A stretch of 11,531 bases of DNA from Thermoprotei archaeon (lineage in GTDB: Archaea; Thermoproteota; Thermoprotei_A; Sulfolobales; Ignisphaeraceae): assembly GCA_003661775.1 (NCBI GenBank), contig QMWT01000028.1:1-11531 (forward strand). The letters are read 5' to 3'. The position numbers and the translations under genes are program-made. Shown here one piece after another: positions 6,576 through 11,531 of this stretch. The notes beneath the pieces were generated by a model. That model did not search any database and had not been told where the DNA came from. It worked only from the letters and a program-made list of their open reading frames with translations. Within the stretch, counting starts at the first letter, position 1; each line of letters begins with the position of its first letter.

Positions 6576-6794
6576 CTACAGAAGCTCTGGTCTTATTTCA
6601 ATAACCTTAACTCCTCTATGTTCTCTACGGTCGTTCTCCTCCCTATCCGGAATGTACCACAGCTCCTTCTTAAGAAGTTCACGTATGGCCGCTCTTATTA
6701 CTTCGCTTCTGGAAGAATACCTGCCCATTCTAACAAGCTCATCAATACCCTCTATGTATGCCTCGGGCATCTTAACAGTTACTATACGCATCAT
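6576..6794 (-). CDS. Ribbon-helix-helix (CopG/NikR-like) transcriptional regulator
   Basis: The 72-residue protein begins with MRIVTVKMPEAYIEGIDELVRMGR, a short beta strand followed by a helix. SSRSEVIRAAIRELLKKEL comes next, which is the standard second helix of the ribbon-helix-helix fold with the turn 'R-S-R-S-E-x-I-R'. Such proteins dimerise so that the two strands form a ribbon that enters the DNA major groove. The C-terminal tail of about 27 residues is charged and has no NikR-type metal-binding domain, so no ligand can be inferred. Two ATGs stand in tandem: the first at 6794, the second at 6791. GGTG is 4 bases before the first and 7 before the second, so the second is probably used. 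It is divergent from the S25e operon across a short shared promoter region, which suggests autoregulation or control of that operon. This is an inference from position only. It could equally be the antitoxin of a lost pair; no toxin gene is adjacent. Confidence 0.85.
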   Translation of the reverse strand: MMRIVTVKMPEAYIEGIDELVRMGRYSSRSEVIRAAIRELLKKELWYIPDREENDRREHRGVKVIEIRPELL

Positions 6795-6823
6795 TACTCA
6801 CCATTCCTAAACCTAGCCAAAGA

Positions 6824-6837
6824 TAATAATTTATAAG
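6824..6837. promoter_or_regulatory. Shared divergent promoter of the RHH regulator and the S25e operon
   Basis: AATAATTTATAAG can be read as a TATA box in both directions: CTTATAAAT on the minus strand (start site near 6806, 12-15 bases before the regulator's ATGs) and TTTATAAG on the plus strand (start site near 6858). The plus-strand start site falls after GTG 6850 and before GTG 6889, which bears on where the S25e protein begins. Confidence 0.5.
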
Positions 6838-6888
6838 TGTGGACTCTACGTGAGTACTAGAGGAATACCAGGGGCTGTGGTGAGTTTT

Positions 6889-7209
6889 GTGGGCACGAAA
6901 GGAGGAAAGCCAATAACTGCAATTGAGAAGCGGCAGCGCAGACTGATGCAGCGTACTGAAGGACGTGAAAGGCGTGAAGAGCGTCGCGAGAAGCGAACTT
7001 CTATAACCGTTCTCGAAGCAGAGATCCTGAAAAATGTGGATAGGGATCTAAAGAACCTTGACCTGGTAACTCCTTACGAGATTGTGCAGAAGTACAATGT
7101 TAAATACAGCACTGCCAAGAGAGTTCTTCTAGAACTTGCACGGAGGGGTATCGTCAATATAAATCTCAAGGCGCGGAGGATAATAGTAGCTACACCAGTA
7201 AAGCAGTGA
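6889..7209 (+). CDS. rps25e: 30S ribosomal protein S25e
   Basis: S25e is a small-subunit protein of TACK archaea and eukaryotes, located at the head of the subunit. From GTG 6889 the protein has 106 residues: an N-terminus of the S25e type (MGTKGGKPITAIEKRQRR), a very basic charged stretch (ERREERREKR), then a winged-helix domain with the family's VTPYEIVQKYNVKYSTAKRVLLELARRGIV and a basic C-terminal strand. I chose 6889 over the longer frame from GTG 6850 for three reasons: the shorter form matches the usual S25e N-terminus, GGTGAG at 6879-6884 stands 4 bases before it, and the promoter's expected start site (about 6858) lies downstream of 6850. If 6850 is used, the protein gains 13 residues. 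The gene leads an operon-like run with the next protein and ProRS. Confidence 0.92.
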   Translation: MGTKGGKPITAIEKRQRRLMQRTEGRERREERREKRTSITVLEAEILKNVDRDLKNLDLVTPYEIVQKYNVKYSTAKRVLLELARRGIVNINLKARRIIVATPVKQ

Positions 7210-7276
7210 TACAATAATAAAATCTGTTTTAACTCAAACCTATACCTCGGAATATGCCAAGTAGTGGTGTTCATGC

Positions 7277-7663
7277 GTGGCGCTTGAGGAAAAGAAAGGA
7301 CTTTTTCGTAGTACTGTAGCGATAAAACTAGCTTCTATTAGAGACCTTATTAGAATAGCCAGTACAGCCGCGGCTTCTATGCAGCCAACATACATACTAA
7401 GGTATAGGGATAGAGAAGGTAAGACCGTGATAGGGTTCCTCGCGGTTTTTCGTGATTACTATAATTTATACGGCTTACCTCTATTCTACTACGTTATAGA
7501 CCACGATAACGAGCTTAAAGATGCAAACTATGTGCTGGTAAGACTTGATGAATCAGGAGAGAAGATAGAACCTAGCAAAACTACTAAGCCCGGTTACATA
7601 GCTGTGCCTATTGTTGATGTAGATAAGGCCCCCGAATTTTTGTTACCATCAAAGGTGGATTGA
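7277..7663 (+). CDS. Uncharacterised protein between S25e and ProRS
   Basis: I do not recognise this 128-residue protein. It starts at GTG 7277, with GGTG exactly 7 bases upstream, and ends 7 bases before the ProRS start, so it is very likely co-translated with ProRS. After a short charged N-terminus, residues 13-36 (TVAIKLASIRDLIRIASTAAASM) form a hydrophobic helix-like segment. It has few charges, but enough (K17, R22, D23, R26) that it is more likely a packed helix than a membrane span. The rest alternates short strands (YILRYRD, VIGFLAVF, LFYYVIDH, YVLVRL, GYIAVPIVDV), suggesting a compact alpha/beta domain rich in tyrosine. There are no cysteines or metal motifs. Codon use resembles its neighbours. 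Its place between a ribosomal protein and an aminoacyl-tRNA synthetase suggests a translation-related role, but that is inference only. Confidence 0.8.
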   Translation: MALEEKKGLFRSTVAIKLASIRDLIRIASTAAASMQPTYILRYRDREGKTVIGFLAVFRDYYNLYGLPLFYYVIDHDNELKDANYVLVRLDESGEKIEPSKTTKPGYIAVPIVDVDKAPEFLLPSKVD

Positions 7664-7670
7664 ATAGGGT

Positions 7671-9152
7671 TTGAGAGGCTTGAACGAGAAGCCCCCTTCA
7701 AAGTACGGCGAGTCTTTCAGTCAGTGGTTTGAGTGGATTATACGTGAAGCTGAGATCTATGACTATGGAAGATATCCGGTAAAAGGAATGGGTGTGTGGC
7801 TCCCCTACGGCTTCCAGATAAGGCGGGGTGTGATAGAGTTAATGCGAAGATTGTTGAATGAAACCGGACATGAGGAGATACTGCTGCCGTTGTTGATACC
7901 CGAAACGATCTTCAAAAAGGAAAGTGAGCATGTAAGAGGTTTCGAACAACAAGTCTTCTGGGTTACCATGGCTGGCAATGAAGAACTGGATGTGAAACTT
8001 GTTTTAAGGCCCACAAGCGAGACGGCTTTAAGCTATATGGAGAGTTTGTGGATTAAGAGCTACAAGCAGCTCCCTAAAAAGTACTACCAGATAGTGAGCA
8101 TGTTTAGATACGAAACTAAGATGACTAAGCCTATGATAAGACTTAGAGAAGTAACAACGTTTAAGGAAGCTCATACACTTCACGAGACGTTCGAGGATGC
8201 AGAGAGGCAAGTTTTAGAAGCCATAACCATATACAGTGAATTCTTCGATACCCTCGGGATACCTTATGTGATCTCAAGAAGACCTCAGTGGGATAAGTTC
8301 GCGGGCGCTCTCTACACCATAGCCTTCGATACCGTTATGCCTGATGGCAGAGTTCTGCAGATAGGCACAGTTCATCACTTAGGCCAGACTTTCACGAAAG
8401 TATTTGAGGTACGGATTCAGAGGAGAGATGAAAGTATAGGATATGCATGGCAGACAAGCTACGGCATTTCTGACCGTGTGATAGCGTGCCTAATAGCGTA
8501 TCATAGCGATGAAAGGGGTCTTATACTCCCATCAATGGTGGCACCATTTCAAGTGGTGATAATCCCAATTCCAGCTCCGAAGGATGCCGGAAAAACTAGG
8601 GTGGTTTACGAATACTGTTCATCACTTCTCAAGAAGTTGAAGGAGAGCGGGTTTAGAGTGAAGTTCGATGACAGGGAGGATCTTCGCCCCGTCGACAAGT
8701 ATTTCGAGTGGGAGCTTCGAGGTGTACCAATAAGAATCGAGGTAGGGCCTAAAGAAGTAGAGGAGGGTACGGTGACGCTCTTTAGAAGAGATACGATGTC
8801 AAGGGTTACTGTAGAGAAGGGTCGAGTTGTCGAAGTACTAAGGAAGTTGTTTGAGGAAGTAGACAATAATTTGAGGGAGAGGGCAAAGAGGTGGTTCATT
8901 GAACAAGTCAAAACTTTTAATGGTGTAGACGAGGCTGTAGAGTACATTAGGCGTAATGGGGGGATCGCGCAGATACCTTGGTGCGGCGAGGAGAAGTGTG
9001 CCATAGAGCTGGAGAACAAGTTAGGTGAGGGTATACGAGTACTAGGTTCACCCGTGCACACGTTAGAGAAAGTCCATATCGATGCTAATTCTAAATGCCC
9101 AGTGTGCGGAGCGCGCGCCTTAACCTATCTAAGACTAGGTAGAAGCTATTGA
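7671..9152 (+). CDS. proS: Prolyl-tRNA synthetase, archaeal/eukaryotic type
   Basis: ProRS attaches proline to tRNA-Pro with ATP. The 493-residue protein is of the short archaeal type without the bacterial editing insertion. Seen in order: FSQWFEWIIREAEIYDYGRYPVKGMGVWLP near the N-terminus; class II core with LRPTSE (112-117); motif 2 with MFRYE (144-148) and RLREVTTFKEAHTLH (157-171); the proline-pocket segment near WDKFAGALYT (207-216); GTVHHLGQTF (232-241); and motif 3, GISDRVIACLIAYHSDERGLILP (265-287). The anticodon-binding domain follows (about 290-390). The C-terminal zinc-binding domain has C438, C443, C476 and C479 and ends in the family's terminal tyrosine. The start TTG 7671 is forced by a TAG six bases earlier in frame (7665-7667); GGTGG at 7654-7658 is rather distant. 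It is third in the S25e operon. Confidence 0.97.
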   Translation: MRGLNEKPPSKYGESFSQWFEWIIREAEIYDYGRYPVKGMGVWLPYGFQIRRGVIELMRRLLNETGHEEILLPLLIPETIFKKESEHVRGFEQQVFWVTMAGNEELDVKLVLRPTSETALSYMESLWIKSYKQLPKKYYQIVSMFRYETKMTKPMIRLREVTTFKEAHTLHETFEDAERQVLEAITIYSEFFDTLGIPYVISRRPQWDKFAGALYTIAFDTVMPDGRVLQIGTVHHLGQTFTKVFEVRIQRRDESIGYAWQTSYGISDRVIACLIAYHSDERGLILPSMVAPFQVVIIPIPAPKDAGKTRVVYEYCSSLLKKLKESGFRVKFDDREDLRPVDKYFEWELRGVPIRIEVGPKEVEEGTVTLFRRDTMSRVTVEKGRVVEVLRKLFEEVDNNLRERAKRWFIEQVKTFNGVDEAVEYIRRNGGIAQIPWCGEEKCAIELENKLGEGIRVLGSPVHTLEKVHIDANSKCPVCGARALTYLRLGRSY

Positions 9153-9172
9153 AGAGATGAATGCTCGCTAAG

Positions 9173-9182
9173 CTTTTATATT
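9173..9182 (+). promoter_or_regulatory. TATA box of the S26e gene
   Basis: CTTTTATATT lies in the 65-base gap after proS. It predicts a start site near 9204 and a leader of about 14 bases before the S26e ATG, so S26e is probably transcribed from its own promoter. Confidence 0.5.
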
Positions 9183-9217
9183 CAAGTAGCTAATCACTAG
9201 GTAACGGCGAAGCCGAG

Positions 9218-9523
9218 ATGCCTAAGAAGAGGCAAAGTAGAGGTAGGAAGAAGGGAGATAAAGGATCCGTAGAGCTTGTTCAGTGCGATAACTGTGGAGC
9301 TCTCATTCCCAAAGATAAGGCGGTGTGCGTAACTAAGTGGTACAGTCCAGTAGACCCGCAGCTAGCAGAAGAACTTGAGAAGCGCGGAGCAATAATCGCA
9401 CGTTATCCTGTTACCAAGTGCTACTGTATAAGTTGCGCTATACACTATGGAATTATCAAAGTAAGACCTGAGCATGAGAGGAAGAAATATGTACCCCTCC
9501 AGACTCAGAGCCGCAAACTCTAA
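9218..9523 (+). CDS. rps26e: 30S ribosomal protein S26e
   Basis: S26e is a zinc-binding small-subunit protein near the mRNA exit channel, present in eukaryotes and TACK archaea. The 101-residue protein starts at ATG with a strongly basic tail (PKKRQSRGRKKGDKG), then VQCDNCGALIPKDKA with zinc ligands C23 and C26. The second half has TKCYCISCAIHYGIIKVR with C70 and C73 as the matching ligand pair, followed by the conserved RKKYVP segment. C68 is an additional cysteine. Length and motif spacing are typical of archaeal S26e. It follows proS on the same strand but has its own TATA box; the next gene is convergent on the other strand. Confidence 0.97.
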   Translation: MPKKRQSRGRKKGDKGSVELVQCDNCGALIPKDKAVCVTKWYSPVDPQLAEELEKRGAIIARYPVTKCYCISCAIHYGIIKVRPEHERKKYVPLQTQSRKL

Positions 9524-9553
9524 TTTTAATGCTTTGGTTACGTTACATAGAAA

Positions 9554-10150
9554 TTAGGTCAGCTCCATTAAACATCTTTTGATGTGGATAAATCTCTGAA
9601 TAACCGTCACGGTAGTAAGTAGCAAGAGCATGTATGATAACACGTCGCCGAACTCGATCATTCCTACTTTAAGGTCGAGAACGTAAAACAGTGCGGCCAA
9701 CACGAGAATAAGCACTCGTTCAGCTCGTTCCGCTAATCCTACACCTTCGACTTTTACTCCAAGAGCTTCAGCGCGTGCGCGGGAGTAGCTTATAATGAAC
9801 GATGTTGTGAGAAGAAGATATGCAGGTAAGGGTTCTAAACCTAGAAACATCAACGTTAGGATCATTGCGGAGTCCGAAATCCTATCACAGAAAGAATCGA
9901 GAAAGGCTCCAAACCTAGTTGAAGCCTTGAGCAGTCTTGCGACAGCGCCATCTAGTGCATCGCAGTAGCCTGCAAAAACCATAAGCAGGGGAACCATAGT
10001 TTTGAGCTCTACGTACGCTGATAATGCGGCTAGCGACGAGAGTAGCAAGCTTAATGTCGTTAAGAGCGATGGGGATACACCTGCTTTTGCTAAAAGCCTA
10101 GATGGCCAATTGATAACCAACGATAATCTGCTACGGAACCGGCTAAGCAA
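9554..10150 (-). CDS. CDP-alcohol phosphatidyltransferase, probably archaetidylinositol phosphate synthase
   Basis: This integral membrane enzyme family transfers a phospho-alcohol from a CDP-linked lipid to an acceptor. The signature D-x2-D-G-x2-A-R-x8-G-x3-D-x3-D is complete: D64, D67, G68, A71, R72, G81, D85, D89. Around it are about six hydrophobic segments (roughly 30-48, 51-63, 94-122, 146-160 and 167-185, some long enough to be split). At 198 residues, with an N-terminus of the type MLSRFRSRL followed by PSLLTTLSLLL, it resembles archaetidylinositol phosphate synthases, which join L-myo-inositol-1-phosphate to CDP-archaeol; other alcohols cannot be excluded. The start TTG 10150 is supported by AAGGTG at 10163-10158, 7 bases upstream, and by an in-frame stop immediately before. 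Lipid synthesis does not connect to its RNA-related neighbours, so its position may be incidental. Confidence 0.88.
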   Translation of the reverse strand: MLSRFRSRLSLVINWPSRLLAKAGVSPSLLTTLSLLLSSLAALSAYVELKTMVPLLMVFAGYCDALDGAVARLLKASTRFGAFLDSFCDRISDSAMILTLMFLGLEPLPAYLLLTTSFIISYSRARAEALGVKVEGVGLAERAERVLILVLAALFYVLDLKVGMIEFGDVLSYMLLLLTTVTVIQRFIHIKRCLMELT

Positions 10151-10186
10151 ATGCTAGCACCTTAACAACGTTTGGTAGTTAACAGC

Positions 10187-10196
10187 TTAATATCTT
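10187..10196. promoter_or_regulatory. Bidirectional TATA element
   Basis: CTTAATATCT on the plus strand (AGATATTAAG on the minus strand) lies in the divergent gap. Rightward it predicts a start near 10217, exactly at the C box of the candidate sRNA. Leftward it predicts a start near 10165, right before the AAGGTG ribosome-binding site of the phosphatidyltransferase gene. Confidence 0.45.
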
Positions 10197-10213
10197 AGTC
10201 TCCTCTGATGTTA

Positions 10214-10271
10214 TGGGATGAAGAGGAATCCGGGAACTGATGTTAGAATGATGAATATATACTTGCTGACC
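10214..10271 (+). ncRNA. Candidate C/D-box sRNA overlapping the promoter of the next gene
   Basis: The order of boxes is C ATGAAGA (10218-10224, one change from consensus), 12-base guide GGAATCCGGGAA (10225-10236), D' CTGA (10237-10240), 7-base spacer, C' ATGATGA (10248-10254), 11-base guide ATATATACTTG (10255-10265) and D CTGA (10266-10269). Guide lengths are right for archaeal RNAs, and a TATA box at 10187-10196 places a start at the 5' end. The D' guide would target UUCCCGGAUUCC, methylating the fifth base (C); I cannot place that target. The second guide is AT-rich, unlike hyperthermophile rRNA, and coincides with the probable TATA box of the following gene, so C' and D could be partly fortuitous. 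Confidence 0.5.
10255..10262 (+). promoter_or_regulatory. TATA box of the RuvC-like gene
   Basis: ATATATAC is centred about 30 bases before the ATG at 10288, so the transcript would be leaderless or nearly so. The same bases form the second guide of the candidate sRNA. Confidence 0.5.
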
Positions 10272-10287
10272 GCTATAAGATGACGGG

Positions 10288-10920
10288 ATGTTGCAGCAGC
10301 AACGCGCACTATACCTAGCGCTCTATGACCCGCGTACAATGATGAAGGTAATGGAGAGACTCAGAGAGCTTAAACTACAATTCAAAGGTGTTTATGAAAA
10401 GCAGAGGGTTATCTACGGAATCGTTGTTGCTGATGAGGAGGGCTATCGCTATCTTGAGAAAAACTCTGTGAGGGTCTTTGGCCCGCTGGTATTTGTGGAC
10501 GATATTGATAAAGCGATAGCACGTGCATTAGTACTAGCCAAAGGACTTGACTTCCCTCTTAGCAACTTGGTCGTAGGTATAGACCTTGGTGCATCTATAG
10601 GATTTGCAGTGGTTGGCGATTCTAAGGTTTTGATGACAAAACTCTTTGTTTCTAAGTCAAAGCTTTTCGAAACGCTGTGCTGGGTTGTTGAGAAGTTTGA
10701 GAGCAAGAGAAGGTGTATAAGGATAGGCTTCGCCCGCTCTACCTTTGACGAGTATAGAGCAGATATTGTTGATAAGATAGCTAGGATAGTTCCCAGCGAT
10801 GTAGAACTGGAGCTTGTTCCGGAAAGGGGGAGTTCCAAGATTAGATCTGGGATCGCAACAAGGGGTTTGCACGAGGACGAGATCGCTGCTCTGAACATAG
10901 CATTGGGAAGAACTTCATAA
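10288..10920 (+). CDS. RNase H-fold (RuvC/YqgF-like) protein of unknown role
   Basis: The 210-residue protein has two parts. Residues 1-90 form an alpha/beta domain I cannot assign (RALYLALYDPRTMMKVMERLRELKL... VIYGIVVADEEGY). Residues 94-210 look like an RNase H-fold domain of the RuvC/YqgF type. VVGIDLGASIGFAVVGD (95-111) gives the first strand with Asp99. A strand ending LVPERGSSK (177-185) has Glu179 where YqgF-like proteins carry their second acid. The C-terminal helix HEDEIAALNIAL (195-206) has Asp197 where the last metal-binding Asp sits. This suggests metal-dependent nuclease activity on structured DNA or RNA, which is inference. The larger archaeal RuvC/YqgF-like proteins of COG2433 share the fold but are much longer. 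It starts at ATG after a TATA box with no leader and lies 30 bases upstream of the Clp1-type kinase gene, so the pair may be co-transcribed. Confidence 0.75.
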   Translation: MLQQQRALYLALYDPRTMMKVMERLRELKLQFKGVYEKQRVIYGIVVADEEGYRYLEKNSVRVFGPLVFVDDIDKAIARALVLAKGLDFPLSNLVVGIDLGASIGFAVVGDSKVLMTKLFVSKSKLFETLCWVVEKFESKRRCIRIGFARSTFDEYRADIVDKIARIVPSDVELELVPERGSSKIRSGIATRGLHEDEIAALNIALGRTS

Positions 10921-10950
10921 ACCCTTGACAGTTTTCCTCATCTTCAGGTG

Positions 10951-11531
10951 ATGAGTTTGTCATTGGCTACGACAGTTGTACTTGAAAAGGGTAAGATTGT
11001 GCGGATCATGGGTCCAGCCAAGGTAACAGTTAGGAATGGAACTATCAAGATACTAGGCGTAGAGTTTCCAAAGAATTCCTCCGTTGTCATAAACAGGTTC
11101 AGAAGTTACGCGGTTAAAGGTGTAGAAGACGCCGAACTAGAAGTTATACTGGGTGAAGGCGGATCCATTGAGGAGCCCGGAAAAGGTGAAGAAGTGATCG
11201 ATGAGTGGGAGGCAGCAGTTGATAAGATACTTGAGAAAATTCCAACTTCTGTCATGGTCGTAGGGCCTGTAGACAGCGGTAAAACAACCTTCACGACGCT
11301 CGTTGCAAACAAAGCTCTATCAAAATCTCTAAGACCTGCAATAATAGATGGTGATGTAGGTCAATGTGATTTAGCACCACCGGGCTTCGTCTCCTTGACA
11401 GCGTTGACAAAGCCCGTACTTTGGCTAAGAGAGTTGATGGGCGAAGAGTACAGAATAGTAGGTTATATAACCCCATCAGCTGCGCCTCACAAACTCATAA
11501 AAGCGTTAATGGAGCTCATGGCTGAAGCACG
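10951..11531 (+). CDS. Clp1-type polynucleotide 5'-kinase, N-terminal part (runs off the right edge)
   Basis: Archaeal Clp1/Grc3 homologues phosphorylate 5'-OH ends of RNA (and DNA) using ATP or GTP. The visible 193 codons show an N-terminal beta-rich domain (VTVRNGTIKILGVEF, SSVVINRFRSYAV, about 25-57), then the kinase core: Walker A GPVDSGKTTF (105-114), and DGDVGQCDLAPPGFVSL (133-149), the family's Walker B/substrate segment 'D-x-D-x-G-Q...PG.vsL' with D133, D135 and Q138. The C-terminal part is missing. The start is uncertain: ATG 10951 follows AGGTG with no spacing, whereas TTG 10957 lies 6 bases after that AGGTG and fits the spacing used elsewhere here, removing two residues. In archaea these kinases may act in tRNA splicing or RNA repair; the role is not settled. 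It follows the RuvC-like gene closely. Confidence 0.9.
   Translation, partial: MSLSLATTVVLEKGKIVRIMGPAKVTVRNGTIKILGVEFPKNSSVVINRFRSYAVKGVEDAELEVILGEGGSIEEPGKGEEVIDEWEAAVDKILEKIPTSVMVVGPVDSGKTTFTTLVANKALSKSLRPAIIDGDVGQCDLAPPGFVSLTALTKPVLWLRELMGEEYRIVGYITPSAAPHKLIKALMELMAEA

Noticed and set aside
6570..6836. Plus-strand frame of 88 codons over the RHH gene
   Set aside because: The opposite strand encodes a clean ribbon-helix-helix protein; the plus-strand product has no recognisable pattern.
8606..9061. Open minus-strand frame of 151 codons
   Set aside because: It lies wholly antisense to the anticodon-binding and zinc domains of ProRS, whose motifs are clear; its own product is serine/leucine-rich without a domain, as expected of a shadow frame.
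9524..9553. T-rich terminator between S26e and the convergent gene
   Set aside because: Only a run of four T (AATTTTAAT) is present without a stem; too weak to call.
10449..10898. Open minus-strand frame of 149 codons
   Set aside because: It is antisense to the RuvC-like gene, has low-complexity serine/threonine composition and no ribosome-binding site or motif.
1..11531. tRNA genes, CRISPR arrays, insertion sequences, integration sites
   Set aside because: I saw no tRNA-like fold, no regularly spaced repeats, and no transposase or terminal inverted repeats; the region looks like stable chromosomal core.

Overview
The window looks like chromosomal DNA of a hyperthermophilic archaeon, most likely a crenarchaeote or another TACK-group lineage. 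The evidence is a full-length reverse gyrase (hallmark of hyperthermophiles), the archaeal/eukaryotic ribosomal proteins S25e and S26e, an archaeal-type prolyl-tRNA synthetase, an archaeal TrmI methyltransferase, AT-rich archaeal TATA boxes about 26 bases upstream of many starts, frequent GTG/TTG starts, and C/D-box guide RNAs. I cannot name the genus.

Layout. Bases 2-256 (minus) hold the N-terminal part of an iron-containing alcohol dehydrogenase-like protein that runs off the left edge. The 490-base gap before reverse gyrase is not empty. It holds a probable 32-codon small gene (352-450, minus) and two divergent C/D-box sRNAs (about 552-602 minus and 641-697 plus) with interleaved promoters. 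Reverse gyrase (749-4759) follows, then a nitrilase-superfamily protein that has lost two of its three catalytic residues (4800-5660). That gene converges with trmI (5657-6454, minus). Upstream of trmI is a ribbon-helix-helix regulator (6576-6794, minus), divergent from a translation operon: S25e, a conserved-looking unknown protein, and ProRS (6889-9152). S26e has its own promoter (9218-9523). A CDP-alcohol phosphatidyltransferase, probably for archaeal inositol lipid synthesis, lies on the minus strand (9554-10150). The right end carries a RuvC-like RNase H-fold protein (10288-10920) and the start of a Clp1-type polynucleotide kinase (10951 to the edge).

The common theme is RNA and translation: tRNA methylation, tRNA charging, two small-subunit proteins, probable RNA-end phosphorylation, and up to four candidate 2'-O-methylation guide RNAs. 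The most striking observation is the divergent sRNA pair at 552-697. From memory of the conserved rRNA sequence, one guide of each can pair with adjacent parts of the same 23S rRNA segment (helix 93, beside the peptidyl transferase centre). One predicted site (E. coli 2590) corresponds to a known eukaryotic methylation. The second notable item is the nitrilase-fold pseudoenzyme next to reverse gyrase.
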